Below, in pieces: positions 1 to 11,990 of a stretch of DNA of 64,000 bases. The stretch is from assembly GCF_002994745.2 (NCBI RefSeq), contig NC_037094.1, positions 65,130,989 to 65,194,988 on the forward strand, read 5' to 3'. The notes under the pieces are model-generated. The model saw only the letters and a program-made list of their open reading frames with translations, did not search any database and had not been told where the DNA came from. Positions within the stretch are counted from its first letter, which is position 1. Each line of letters opens with the position of its first letter. The DNA is from Rosa chinensis. Taxonomy: Eukaryota; Streptophyta; Magnoliopsida; Rosales; Rosaceae. The translations under genes and the position numbers were made by a program.

Positions 1-669
1 ACTTTGAGTTTCATCATGTAGTTTGAGCATATAATATCCCATTTCGAAGCTTGTAACTAGATGTAAATCAATCATCGATAAGCTATGATCCGAGTTTTCT
101 GACATCTAGACATCTTTGTAATTTAGGTTAAACGATGGTTTAAGGGAAATCTAGACGTCTTTGTAATTGTGTATTCTTTTCTTTGTTCATTTTGAATTGT
201 TCTTCTTTGTGACGAAATGAAAAAAAAAAAAATTTCATTAAAGTTGGAAAAAATTTGTGACCAAATCCATGGGACAAAACGAAAGGAAAGCAAGTAATCG
301 AGTCTTCGACAGTTGAATATAGACTCAGTGAGCTCCATTACTATTTATAGTTGGTCTTTTGTAAGGTCGTCATGCAACATCATCTGTTCAATTGACCAAT
401 ATGGTACTAGCAAAAGGCAGGTGTGAAAGCATTTTGATATTTCACCATGCAAAAGTAAAGGTATTATTGATCAACAAAACTGAGGTAACGTGTGTTTGTA
501 GAACAAAAAATGTATATATCAATTCTCTTTATAATATTTGATTCTTTTTCTAGAAGAATTAACTATTATATTCATTTTGACTAAGGACATATGTCAAAAT
601 TTGAATGGTGATGAAATGTACAATTAATCTAGCTAAAAAGTTTATTGTTTGATATTTTTACTACTGACT
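1..669. other. AT-rich intergenic DNA, no gene seen
   Basis: No reading frame here resembles a known protein and no splice-consistent exon series is visible. The longest frame, 71 codons on the minus strand at 123-338, is low-complexity and phenylalanine-rich because it crosses A-runs. I see no terminal repeats in this stretch. Confidence 0.5.
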
Positions 670-679
670 GTTGCCGAAA
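670..679. repeat. Left target-site duplication of the MULE
   Basis: GTTGCCGAAA is repeated without mismatch at 1687-1696 on the other side of the element. It fixes the element ends at 680 and 1686. Confidence 0.85.
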
Positions 680-1686
680 GGGCAATGATATGGGGGCCTC
701 AATGAGGCCTAAGATTTGTGGTCTCAAATCCTAGGTGTCATGCCATGTAAGTAAATACAAATTTTATTTTCAATTCCACATAATATATCTTGACACATCA
801 TGGCAACACCTCATGGCAATACCAACTTTACCCTTTTACATTTTCTTTTAGATATTAGGGGGTGAATCAATTACATTAATGAATTTAATTAGATGACGAA
901 AAAAATATCAGCTATTAATTATGTATTAATTTAAAAGATATGTCTATAGATTCTTTGACCAATATTTTTCTTCATTTAGTTAAATTTTTTTCCTTTAATT
1001 TTCTTTCCAAATGGTATTAATATATTGAATTATGTGCCAAGAAATAGACGTTTAACTTTTCTTTCCAAATATTGATTAATTTCATCCAAAAAAAATAGCA
1101 TTAATAAATTGAATTTGAAAAATACTTATGTCTAAATTAAGAGGTAAGAAAAAATTCCCACATTAGCAGCCATGAATTAATATCTACAATCTAGATATAA
1201 GGGAAAAACAAACAAAAAATAATGAATTCAAATCTAACGTTTAAACCCTACCTACATAAAGAGAAAACAATGAACAAAATAATATATACAATCATATGAA
1301 TATGTATTTTTCACATTATATTTCTAAAATTTGCAGGAACCCAACAAAGGTTGAATTCATATACATGTGTTATGCAAATCTATCAATCGAACGTACGTGC
1401 AAATCTATTGACTGAATTACATGAATTTTTTTGCACTCTCGATTGATGTTGTTTAAATCTAAGAATGAGTGTAATGAAACGGAAAAAAAAAAAAAGCCAA
1501 TTTTTTTTTTTAGAAAAAATCCAAAATAATTTAGAGTCATTAGATTCTGAAATGATAAGATTGTCTTTTTCTCAAGAATTACATAGCATGATTTGACAAA
1601 TAGGTGATGTGTGTGGATGACATGGCATGACACCTAAAATTGAGGCCACAAATCTTAGGCCTCATTGAGGCCACAAATCATTTTCC
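680..1686. mobile_element. Non-autonomous Mutator-like element (MULE), 1,007 bp
   Basis: Seen: the ends form long inverted repeats of roughly 60-70 bp. The left end (680-750) carries GGCCTCAATGAGGCCTAAG and the segment TAGGTGTCATGCCATGT. The right end (1619-1686) carries the same blocks in reverse complement. The element is flanked by a perfect 10-bp direct repeat, GTTGCCGAAA, at 670-679 and 1687-1696. Known: long TIRs with a 9-11 bp target duplication are diagnostic of Mutator-like elements. The interior is AT-rich and has no transposase frame, so it must have been moved in trans. The perfect TSD suggests fairly recent insertion, although the TIRs have several mismatches. Confidence 0.87.
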
Positions 1687-1696
1687 GTTGCCGAAA

Positions 1697-3255
1697 TATT
1701 CCCATCTTTCGCCTGGATTTACTTGAAGCGAGGAAAGAAACTTCCACTCTTTGCCAAAGAAAACAAGAAAATAGAAGTTTCCACGAGTATTCCCCTGCAC
1801 CACTTGGCCACTTGTCCAAGTCCTTTTCTTTTCCAGAGTCATCGACACATGTTTTTATGTTACTTTAATATATAGGAAGAATATAATCAAATAAAAGTTG
1901 CTACCACTTTCTTGTTAGCTAATCCTGTCAACTCGGAATTGAAGTCGCGATAGTAAGAAGTTGAACTATAAAGAAGGTCAAACTCGTACGTACAAGCCCT
2001 AGGGAGTACCCTGCAGTGGCACAAATACCGTCCTCAACCACATTAACCGATACTATGTACGGAGTTTTATCCAAGAATTTGATGCAATTTAGATAAGTCT
2101 CTACTTTGAATCAAATTACAATCGTTTCTCTAAGTTTCACCTTCAATAATCTTATCTTTACGCACATTCATGTACTTGTTGAGAAATCTCATGCGCAAGA
2201 CATTTAAGCATTTGATCAGTTCGTCTGTAATATGCCTCGCCTTGCTTGGATATAAGCAGTTAATTTTTTATCCTCAAGAAGCCACACCACCTTCAAGTTC
2301 TTGACCACTCCTTACTCCACATGCTGATCCATTAGGTTTCAAATTGTCTGGACGTAGCCCATAACCTTAGGGGTCTTTTCGCTGCACTAATATTGTCTCA
2401 CTCAGTAACTCTCTTGAGTGGTGTGAGTTTTATCTCAAAATGCATGCATGAAGCTTATGGAAAAATTTCACTTAATATACTTTGTGATAGATAATCACTA
2501 TTCTGATTGGGACAATGTATTTACACAACCTAATAATAAGTTTTCTCTTGATTTGGTTTAAGTTCAGAGATGGCCGGAAGTCCCTAGATATCATTTTTGT
2601 ATAAAAGACCTCATCTAGATCAATTGACAATATGACTTAATCACGACCTAAAAACCATAATAACAACAATTAATAACAGTGAATAAAGAATGAGGCAAGA
2701 TTGTTCAATCAATTATCAAGTAGTTTTTTTAAAATTTATTTATCGAGACCACACGGTTTCTTAAAGGCTTCTTAGACCGAAAAACTAATCGTGTCGAGGG
2801 ATCATGTCAGAAAGCTTCCTCTCTCCTAGCCACCAAGAATAGATTGAGATTTAACTTCAATCAGCATCGGCAAGATTCAAACCCGAATGTGGGGACTAAG
2901 TAGTTAACATACCTTCAGATGTAAGGGATTAAAACATTTGAGTTGGCACAATACAATAAGCCGGAGACAACTGTTAGGTGATAATTGACATCGCATATCC
3001 CACTCTTACGTATTAAGATACAATATTGATATTCCCCCTTCTTCACTTCATTGCAACATCAAGTGTGATGTTTTATCTCCATACTATAATACAAATTATA
3101 TTTCTTAAGTTATTATGTATGTTTTTCGATGTGAAACTTTTTCATTACACAACTTTCATTTGTATCGAGTTACAAAATTCAAACAAAATCAACAACTAGC
3201 ATGGTCACAAACTAGTTAGTTCACTTAACAAATTTGCTACCATCGTCATATACTA
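1697..3255. other. No gene recognised; AT-rich non-coding DNA
   Basis: I checked both strands for exon-like frames and found none that resembles a known protein. The stretch around 2180-2440 has a faint LTR flavour, but I could not find a partner repeat or a primer site. No clear inverted ends or satellite arrays are visible. Confidence 0.4.
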
Positions 3256-3309
3256 ATACACACCCCTAATTTTTTTTTTCCAACTTCTTTCTTAAACTTC
3301 CTCTTCTGC

Positions 3310-3600
3310 CCATCATCCAAAGCGACGCCGGTGACAATCCCCTCATGTCCCTCTAGGGTATGGACCTTCCTCCCAGTCCTCGATCAATTTCCATTCCGAT
3401 AGCATATTGTCCATGCCACCGCACACTTCCATAATCTGGATAATCCACATTGGCTAGAATCCATGCCAATGCGAGTGATCGAAGAGCTCATAAGGCCGCT
3501 CAGAATCTTTCGACGTCTCATACCGGCGTCCATCGGAAGGTTCCAAGGACCAAAACCTAACCGTTTTATTGTCGGAGCATGTAGCAAATCCGCCACTGCC
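3310..3600 (-). pseudogene. Captured WD40-repeat gene fragment
   Basis: Reading the minus strand from about 3600 downward, one frame gives GFATCSDNKTVRFWSLEP, the C-terminal half of a WD40 blade (the D-x-T-V-R-x-W core). About 130 bp further on, in another frame, comes RKVHTLEGHEGIVTGVAL, the start of the next blade (LEGH plus I-V-T-G-V). The order and spacing match consecutive blades of a beta-propeller protein. In-frame stops and a frame change separate them, so the piece is not translatable as a whole. Known: WD40 propellers are protein-interaction scaffolds. The fragment lies wholly inside the TIR element at 3256-4139 and antisense to its coordinates, so I infer capture from a host gene; the parent gene is not identified. 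Confidence 0.6.
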
Positions 3601-3608
3601 GCAAACAC

Positions 3609-3631
3609 ATATATATATATATATATATATA
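3609..3631. repeat. (AT)n microsatellite
   Basis: About 11 AT units directly upstream (minus-strand sense) of the captured WD40 fragment. Confidence 0.9.
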
Positions 3632-4798
3632 GCACGAATCTAATAGATTGTTTATCGCTAATCAGCAAAATTGAAGTTCCTATATTCACTGGAAATATGG
3701 GTTCAGACAAATTGTGCATGTAAAAAAGAGCCTAGTGTTTTCGTTACAAGGACGAAATCTTTACTTCTGACCCCTCACAGTTCACAGAGCAATTGATACT
3801 TTTTTTTTAAAAATCGGTTGCCATGAGAGTAGCGACAGAAAATAGACAGTTTTAAACTTTTACTTGACCATCAAGATTAGCCCAAGAACGGAGTAGCAAT
3901 ATTTCTTTTATAATTTGATCGATTCTTTGCTGGAGCTACTCACGTCGTCTGGGAGCATAAGCCACGGCATTTCATTTCTCTAATTACACTTTGTTGCAAA
4001 GCATGGGGTTTCAATGGGGTTACGTGAATCAACTTTAGCTTCAATTAAATACTTATTTACTTAAGAGAAAACCATTAAATAAGGGCAAAAGAGGAAGTTT
4101 AAGGAAGAAGTTGGACAAAAAAAAAGTAGGGGTGTGTATCAGGGAATGTGTATATAAAACTTTTTGGGGATTAAAAAAAAAAAAAAAAGTACTTCGGAAC
4201 TTTGAAATTTTTATTTATTATTATTTTTTTTTGGGAAAAAAAATACAAACAGTACCCAATCTATGAGCTACTCTTAATTTCTATACCCAAACTTCCAAAA
4301 CTATCACAATGGTACCCAAAATATCCCGCGCGACCCAACATATATACCTACCATCCATGACGGCGTTAACCCGTATGCCACGAGGCGTATTTTTAGGGAT
4401 ATTTTGGTCACTTCATTCACTTAGAATTTTTTAAATATTTTTTTCCTCTCAATTTTTTTTCTTCAAACCCAGATATATAACCTCTCTCTCTTAGATATAT
4501 AACCCAGATATATAATCCCCCCCCCCTCTCTCTCTATCTCGTCCTCATTCAAACCCAGACAACCCATGCTCTCTCTCTCTCTCTCGTCCCCATTCAAATC
4601 CAGAAACCCAGAAACAATCAACAATGGTGGAGCCTACCATAAACCCATTAACGATGGTGAAATGGTTAATTAATAGCAAAAATCACTTTCTGACACCCAA
4701 AGAAGTAGCAATCAGCAGTGGTGGAGTCTAAGCTCCAACAGAGCAGATCGAGAGACCTCGACAACCTCTTTTCTGTTTTCCTCTAATTTTTCTCATAA

Positions 4799-7213
4799 TG
4801 TAACGTCCCGTACCTCAATTTACCAGTTTACTAGTCATTTGGACGGTAAACGACAATTACTTTCACTTTTTACTTTGTTTCGATACTTTTAGTGGCCCTA
4901 AAAGTTGACTTTTTGTTCGGGTCAAAATTTGAGAAAATGTTCTTCATGAAAGTTGTAGAGAACGTTAAACCGAGCGCGTGCATATGTGGTACGTAAAAAT
5001 CGGAGCTCGTATGCGAAAGTTATAAGCGAAAATGTGAATGTTACTGTTCATGGTAACTTTCTATATATATAGAAAGTTACTGTGGTAGATTTCCATTTCG
5101 AAATGGAACCTTCTCTCTCCTCTCCCCCGACCTCTCTTCTTTCCCTTTCGGATCCTTCTTCTTCCCTTCGATTGGCCGCCGTCCGGCCATCACCCGGCAG
5201 AAAGCCGGCCACCACAGGGTCGCCTCCTCCCCCTGGTCACGCTGGTGCCCTTAGTTTTCGACGATTTGGCCGGAAAAGCTCGGATCGAAGCAAGGTTTTC
5301 TCCGGTTGCAGTTTTGGGGTTTCGCCGATTTCCGGCCATTCCGGCCACCTCCGGCCACCAGGTTAGCATCGAAGGTTCGGTTTTTGATGGTGATCATTTC
5401 CCCTAAGGTAGTTCAATCCAATTTGCAGTGTAGATATCGAATTGACAATTTTCCTTTTTTTAGGGTTCTTGAAGTTTCGAGCTTTTCTTCACCAGCTTGA
5501 TTCGACCACTTCGAGGTAAAATTGGATGATGTTGTAGTTGGGAAGTTGGTTGGGCTTGTTGTGTAGATGCTAGTGCCGGAGTTTGGTGGCCATCGGCGGT
5601 GGTGGCCGCCGGCGCGTGGGGCCCACGCCCTGCCACTGTTGGTGGCGCGTGGAGGCTTATATGGCAGTGTTTTAATTTCAGTTTTTAGCCCATTAAATTG
5701 TATATTGTTGTAGAGCTTGTATGTGAAGTTTGGTGAATTTTGGAGGAGTTTGGAATTGTTTGTGAATTTCCGAAGTTTGGAGTTTTGTGATGGAATTGTG
5801 GGAAATCCGGCCGTCGGATTTCCCTCGTTTTCATTGTGGAATATGTAAATTGAGGAAGTAGTGTTGTGGAAGAGATTTGGGTGGAATTTGAGAAGTAATG
5901 GAGATAGGGATTTTCGAGTTTTGTTTAGGTTCGTATTTATTTTATCGGATTGCCGTTTACGGAAACATAATTGTGTACAGGACGACGTACCGAGCTATTG
6001 CTCGATGAAGGAACTCGTTTGCGTGGTCGCCCAATAGTACTGTGAGTGGACTTTTGTTTTTTTTTTAAATAAGTGATGCATGCATTTATTTACTAAAGTA
6101 CGTTCTATTTAATTAACCTATCACTTTCCGAGCATATGAATTGATTTTTGGAATTTAATTATGATTTATTTCGGTATGACTTTCAGAATTGGTTTTGGAA
6201 TATATGATTATTATTTGGAAATATGATTTACGAGATTTTTCGACGACTTATTTTACCGAGATGATTTTTGGATTACATATTATATTTAGTAGTCAAGTTA
6301 GAGACATTCTGGAATATTATTGGAAATGAGATTTTTCCGAAGGAATTTGGGCTCGTACTAATTTCCGGGTTTGGTTCTGAATTTGAGAGTATTTGGCGTG
6401 CGGGGTCACGTCATTGGAATATTTATTTGTTTTCTCGTGAGATATTGGGAAAGCCTTTCGGATTTTACGGATTTTGAATGATTTTCTCACCATACTCGGG
6501 TCATTTGATTAGGTCTCCTCCTCACTTACTTTGCGTTTGTGAGTGGCAGTTGAGGTAGCTTATTCTCCTCCTCACTTACTTTGTGTTTGTGAGTGGCAGT
6601 CGAGGTGAATTATTCTCCTCCTCACGTGGGTGGCAGTCGAGGTTATTAGTTCTCCTCCTCACACAATCTATGTGTGAGTGTTAGTCGAGGGTAGGTTGAG
6701 CCTAAGGGGCTCCTTTACCCGTATGGTGACGTCCCTTCCCCATATTCTACTATTTATTACTTGACTAGCGGGGCTAGTCCGATTCTTTTAGCCAGCGGGG
6801 ACTGGTATGTTTTCACGAGACTCCGAGTTTTAAATACATAAGTTTTATAAATGTTGCATGCATCGGGATTTTTTTTTAAGAAATAAATGTGGGAAAGTAT
6901 GAAATCTTTTTCTTGTTAATTTGTTTATTTTTGTCCACTCACGCTAACGTTTTTCATCTACTTTCCCCTGGGCCTTTCGGTTTCTAATGCCCAGTTTGCA
7001 GGCGTTATTAGTTGAGGTCGTGCGTACGTGGTTCGAGGCATAGTTGACGAATAGCTTCCGCACTTCTTTGTTTGGCTCTGATCTATTGTGGGTTACTGTT
7101 TTGGGTAGTCCACTTTAGGGGTGACTCGACCAGTTCTCGGTAGAGTTATCACTAAGGTGGGCCCCGCAGGGCCACTTTGGATTTCGGGGTGAAATCCGGG
7201 GCGGGTCCTGTCA
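4799..7213 (+). mobile_element. Solo LTR of a Ty3/Gypsy-type element, 2,415 bp
   Basis: Seen: it begins TGTAACGTCCCGTACC and ends GGGCGGGTCCTGTCA, that is TG...CA, and is flanked by a perfect 5-bp duplication CATAA at 4794-4798 and 7214-7218. No internal retrotransposon domain lies within it. A second copy of the same LTR family, in opposite orientation, starts at 62860. Known: unequal recombination between LTRs leaves solo LTRs with an intact TSD. Inference: the long LTR and its start motif fit a chromovirus (Tekay/Del) Gypsy lineage, but without pol this cannot be shown here. Short frames inside (5082-5366, 6268-6477) are LTR sequence, not genes. Confidence 0.85.
6514..6690 (+). repeat. Short tandem array inside the solo LTR
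   Basis: The block TCTCCTCCTCAC begins at 6514, 6564, 6614 and 6651, each followed by a GTGAGTGGCAGT-like and a TCGAGG segment. The first two units are 50 bp, the third is shortened to 37 bp, and the last is degenerate. Confidence 0.8.
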
Positions 7214-7919
7214 CATAATCACTTTCTTCACACTTAATCCCTTTTTGTTTTCTGCTATTGTTTTCGTCGTTGCGTGTAAAAAACGGGTTTGCAAGAAGAA
7301 ATATGGGGGAAGATAGTGTTTTTATTAGCTCTGATTGTTTGCTTTGGGGCTGATCGTTTTTGGGTCGGTTGATTTTAGGGGAGATATGAAGTGGGTTGTG
7401 AGAAATTTTGGGTTTTGATCAGCTTAAAGGTGGAAGTTTGAGAGGTGCCGATTTCGGCCTCAATTGCGAACACCAGAAGGTCCTCATTCCAAAGCTATAA
7501 ATTCAAGCGGCATGGAGGAAGGTGTTCCTCCAACTGATGGCACTGGTGCTCAAGGTTTGAGAGCTGAGCATAGGGACCGAAAAGAGAGAGGGTAGGTCTG
7601 TTGAAATCATCAGAAGAAAAAAAAAATTGAGAGAGGATTCTGGATTTCATTCTTTTGGCAATGGTCTGGAGAAGATGATGGAAGAGTTGGGAGGAAGAAG
7701 AAAATGAAGAGAGCTCGAGGAAGAAGAAGAAATCTAGTGAAAGGACGAGAATATCCCTCAAAGTTTAACAGTTGACTAATTTCGTAACGGCCAACAGTGT
7801 TCTTGGTACTAAAGTTGGGTCGGGGTCCGAACTTCAGGTACCAAAGTGATAGTTTTGAAAACTTGGGTACAGAAATTCAGAGTCGGTCATAGTTTGGGTA
7901 CTGTTTGTATTTTTTTCCC

Positions 7920-9064
7920 TTTTTTTTATTTATCAAAAGATGTCAGCCCATTATATAGATTCAGCAAGCAGTACAAAAACGAAACACCCCTATGGGGTCG
8001 ACAGAATGAATCGCTTCTCCGAGTACATGAGACTCTTATTCTAAAACAAGAACCCAATATACCCCCAGTACACCCACCTTTTAGACAAATTACGCACCAT
8101 TATTCCAAACAAAGATCAGTAAGCTCCGAACCAGGAATAAAAAACCCTAAGAGATTATGATCTTTGCGACCTATAAAATTTAAATACTTTTCAGAAGAGG
8201 AGCAGTAGACTCCCCTTCCATTCCTACTTTCTTCTCCATGTCTTCCACCTCAGCAATCTCAGTATCCTTAGACATACTTGGAATTCCAATTTCACTAGAA
8301 GAAGCGACGTGACTCTTGCATTTCAGACAAGCCCAGCCATCCCACTAGTGAATATCAGCCATCCCACTAGTGAATACCAACCCACAGAGCTCCAGCCCAC
8401 ATGGCCATTACTATGGGCACCCCAACAATTCCTAAGGGCACCCCACTACAACCCAAAGACTACAACTTGCTGAAACCATCGACACCCGCCGCCTCTGATG
8501 AGGTCTTGCACCATATGGAGCTAAAAACACCCCCGCCAAGAAACCCTCGATCCTCTTCCATCACCAGTTTCTTGTCACTACCGCAGTACTCATCCCCACC
8601 ACCACAAGCAGCGTCGGCCCCATCCCTAATACCTTGACCTCAAGCCCAGATCAAGACAACGCCACCAGTAGCAGCAAGAAGAGAACCCCAGCGGAAATCC
8701 TTTGATTACCTACGTGACTCATCCTTTGCTCCACCAAGGGCTGTAACTGCATCCTAAGTCCTCCACTAGCCCACGCGGCCAGGGGTTCAGGCTTCTGATC
8801 GGGTAGAAGCGGATCCAGAATCCACCACCCCAAACCAAGCATTCCGTAAGGAGCCCCAATAGCACTCCCCGCACCTATAGCCACCAGAGAGGCCATGCCG
8901 TCATTCGAGCCTGAATGACCCAGTCCGCCGCCACCACTGATCGCTCCGCAAACATACAAGATGAACAGGCCTAAGCCTGCTATGGCCACCATTGACAAAT
9001 CAACGGGGAAAGTACAAGAGAAAGCAACCCAAAAGAGAGACTCTCTCAAAACCTTAGTAAAGCG
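7920..9064 (-). mobile_element. L1-like non-LTR retroelement, 3' part
   Basis: Seen: on the minus strand the sequence ends at a T-tract (7920-7927, the poly-A tail). The last ~140 bp before the tail (7930-8075) closely match the 3' end of another element at about 54340-54496 on the plus strand, including GTCGACCCCATAGGGGTG-type and TACTGCTTGCTGAAT blocks. Upstream lies a GC-rich minus-strand frame at 8651-9067 with small hydrophobic and glycine-rich stretches that I do not recognise. The element continues beyond CACTA A, from 13021 on. Known: plant L1 elements often share only the 3' tail region. I see no RT or endonuclease here, so it is truncated or non-autonomous. Confidence 0.55.
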
Positions 9065-9689
9065 CACTACTACACAAAAGGCTTCACACGACGGTTTAAA
9101 ACTGTCGTCTCACATTTTTCATTTCCGTGGTCTATCGAGGGGTCATCTGATGAAACGCTGTCAGACGACGGTTTTCAACCGTCGTATACCGATCATTGGG
9201 TCGAAGGTTTACAGCTGAATCTGTCGTCTGATGGATTGGCAGATCTGCGGACATGCTGTCGATAGAAATTTACCATGGTGTGACTTCTATTCATACCACG
9301 GTTTTTAGTATTCCAGCCTTGTCTCTTTATTGTTTAGAAGTCAGTTTTCATTTTTAAGACGTTGGGCAAACTCTATACACACGACAGTTCTTTTGGCATT
9401 AGATGTGGTCTCTTTGTTGATCAGAAGTCGGTTTTAATTTTCAAGACGTTGTTCAAACTCTATACACACAATAGTTTTTCTGGCATAAATGTGTGCATTG
9501 AGACGACACATTTAACTTTTGTTGTTGTGTGTATACATTTTAAACAATGCCTTTTAGTTATGCTTGTTGTCTCAATTTATATTCAACAATGATTAGAATC
9601 AAGATTCAATTACCAATTGAACAATGATAATTGATCCCAATATATTGCTATTATAACCGAACATAAATGTATATAAATTGATTCACTAA

Positions 9690-10620
9690 GGAGTTCACTA
9701 GTGTTAGCATTAAAGCCACCCTCAAGTGCAAGAGGTACAAGTTATAGAATAGGGGATTAAGTAAGGATGTCGAACCCACGAGGATTGGTAAATCCTTTCC
9801 TAGCTAGGGAAAATCTAAGGAAAAACTAGAAGAATATGCAAATATACAATCACAAACAAAGGCTCACAAGTGAACCAAAGTTCATGGTGAGTATGTGCAA
9901 GATGGTGTGTAGAGATTTGATTTTGATTTTGAGATTGGTTTCTATTCAAATTGAAACAATGAAAGCAAGTAATATAAACTAAGCTAAACAAAACAAGTTG
10001 TTATCAAATGGATGGGAGTTAGGGCATCGGGTTTTACCTTTTGCCTCCCTTGCAAGCATTAAAGCAATTGAATATGAATGATGCAAAGCTAATTGTCCAA
10101 CTACCCTCTTAGCATCCGGATAGGACTACTAAGGCTTAAACCCCTTTCATTTTATTAACTCTAACCGGATAAGTCTAGAGCTAACTACCTAGAGACAAAT
10201 TCAATTACCGGATAGGTCTCAATCCTTTGCCCCTAAATGCATAAAGCTTAGAGTTTAGGTAACCAAACAAGCAAACCAATCCTATCTCTAGGTGATTTTA
10301 GCTCACTACCCTTACATGCACACATGGTGTGCTTTCATGCTCCTTTTTTTGCCTAAAGGTATTCAATCTCTAGGAAAAACTTCATGTCATGGCAAACACA
10401 TAACTCAAATTGATTAGGTCTAAGTAATGTATTCAACTATTGACTTAGCATGTGAGAATGACAACATGAATTTGCATCAATTTATAAACAAAAGCATCAA
10501 TCCAAGCAAGTTTGGATAGGGCTTTCAACCCTAGCCCCAACTAGTTCACTACTCACACATAGCTAGATACACAAGCTTCAACATTCTATTAAACATCAAA
10601 TACATGAAAGGCGCAGGTTA
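9690..10620. other. LTR-retroelement-like non-coding stretch inside CACTA A
   Basis: The segment around 9715-9800 (with GTCGAACCCACGAGGATTGG) and the following 'CCGGATAGG' repeats resemble non-coding regions common in large plant LTR elements, as far as I recall. I see no LTR partner, primer site or coding domain, so this is a weak call. Confidence 0.25.
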
Positions 10621-11090
10621 TTCAAGTCCTGATACTCACCAAAGTAAATATGAGACTCAAGCTAACAACAGCAGGTATTGTTATGCCTTGATGAAACAAG
10701 AAACTGCCGAAACTTTACCATAGAAACTGGTCCTGGATAATAATATGGTTTACGTGAAGATCAAGCTAATAACAAAACACCATTAGAATTTTCAATTAAT
10801 CCGAAAAAGCATTGAAAGATAGCAATCTAACTGCTAAACAAAATAAGAAATCTCTGACATATCAAGCAAGCCAAACAAAGAACTAGACATTGCAGACATG
10901 AAGTTAAGGTGAGATGTGAACCAGACCATAAAAACCAGAATATGGTCGTGTTTGATGGAGAGGAGTATACATTACTTGTTTATATGCCTTTGAACTTCAA
11001 GTAAGAGATACAAAACATCTATATTGACATGAAATTGAACTCATTGACCTCAAGGCTAGAGAGTTTCAGAGAAAGTAGAGTTCCATGTAC

Positions 11091-11990
11091 CTCCTGGCAG
11101 ACCAGATGGGATAGCTTCTCCACTTGAGTTGCTAATTTTCTCACTGCAAACACAGACTATTTATTACAGTGCATCACAAAATACAAAATCAGAACTAAAG
11201 CCCCTTAATGAAACCCTAAATAACTGACCTGCTAACTAATTTTAAAACCATAGCAAAACACACTCTATACATACTTGTCAAATGTCTGACGAGCCACATT
11301 TGCAATCTGCTTTGCATCAGCTTCCACAACACCAAATGAGATACCTAAGCTAGCACATTTTTAGCAAGAAAAAATAGAGCCATCAGTCTACAAAATCCAT
11401 GTGTGACCCACCAACAAATTGCAGTACTACGTACCAATGCAAAGAGTTCAGAATCAAATTTGGATGAAAAATTGATAACACAAAGTACCTATCTTTTCTG
11501 CAAAAAAGGGCATGTCTTTGTTGTTCCCTTTAATCCCTAAGATGACAGTCTACTTTTTTATACAGAGAAAGTGGAAGCCATGGAAGCCATTTGTTAATTC
11601 CTCCCCTTGATCTAGTAACTCGCTTTAAATCAATCAAAAACCAATCAAAATAAGGATGCAACCCAACCAAGAACCCAATTCAAATTACACAGAATCTGAA
11701 AGATATATGATAACTGACCTGCTATTGAGTCCAAACAGACTCTCTGAATCGAGGTCCCAAATCTCTGTTCTCTCCACCACCTCAAACAATCCCTCTCCGA
11801 ATCCATCTCTGATGCTCCCTCTTCTCTTCGCCTCTCCCTCAACTGCCATGATGACCTCCACGCCTCCTGTCCCGACAACTCCCTTGCCTCCCTCGGTATC
11901 ACATTAATTCGGTGACCATATCTTCTACACCCTCGGCCCCTCCTCCCAAACCCTACAATCCCCAATTCCTCAGGGTCCAGTTTCCCCAAT
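11091..11990 (-). pseudogene. Captured host gene exons, identity unknown
   Basis: Seen on the minus strand: exon-like blocks at 11489-11536, 11275-11344 and 11091-11143, each bounded by AG and GT at the right places. They join in one phase to give a continuous peptide containing NNKDMPFFAEKI, then GISFGVVEADAKQIANVAR, then EKISNSSGEAIPSGLPGG. A longer 5' block (11719-11990) with a good donor encodes a frame including FEVVERTEIWDLDSESLFG, but its phase does not connect directly to 11536, so an exon is missing or damaged. I do not recognise the protein. Conserved phase and consensus splice sites argue that it was a real gene picked up by the CACTA element. All blocks are antisense to the element as drawn. 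Confidence 0.55.

Larger units (their letters stand above)
3256..4139. mobile_element. TIR DNA transposon carrying a host gene fragment (Pack-MULE-like)
   Basis: Seen: the first and last ~57 bp are inverted copies. Both start ATACACACCCCTA, followed by a T-run, CCAACTTCTT(T/C)CTTAAAC and TTCCTCTT(C/T)TGCCC. The repeats differ by only a few bases and a one-base length change in the T-run. I could not find a convincing target duplication at either flank, so the superfamily is not fixed; TIR length favours MULE over hAT or CACTA. The interior carries a WD40-repeat gene fragment on the minus strand and an AT microsatellite (3609-3631). No transposase is present. Confidence 0.65.
4233..7919. mobile_element. 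MULE-like TIR element, interrupted by a solo LTR
   Basis: Seen: 4233-4345 and 7795-7919 are inverted copies over roughly 110 bp. Both ends begin GGGAAAAAAA(A)TACAAACA and continue with repeated 'GTACCC' and 'CTATCAC' blocks. The flanks are T-tracts (4224-4232 and 7920-7927), compatible with an 8-9 bp target duplication made only of T. Without the LTR (4799-7213) and its 5-bp duplication the original element was about 1.27 kb. The interior has no transposase. Because the flanks are homopolymeric the exact ends could shift by a base or two. Mutator-like is the best fit given TIR length and TSD size. Confidence 0.75.

Noticed and set aside
3203..3255. Possible TSD for the WD40-carrying element
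   Set aside because: Nine-base flanks (CATATACTA and CAGGGAATG) do not match, so no TSD is claimed.
5082..5500. Proline/serine-rich frames in the solo LTR
   Set aside because: They lie inside a bounded LTR and match the LTR's GC-rich patch, not a gene.
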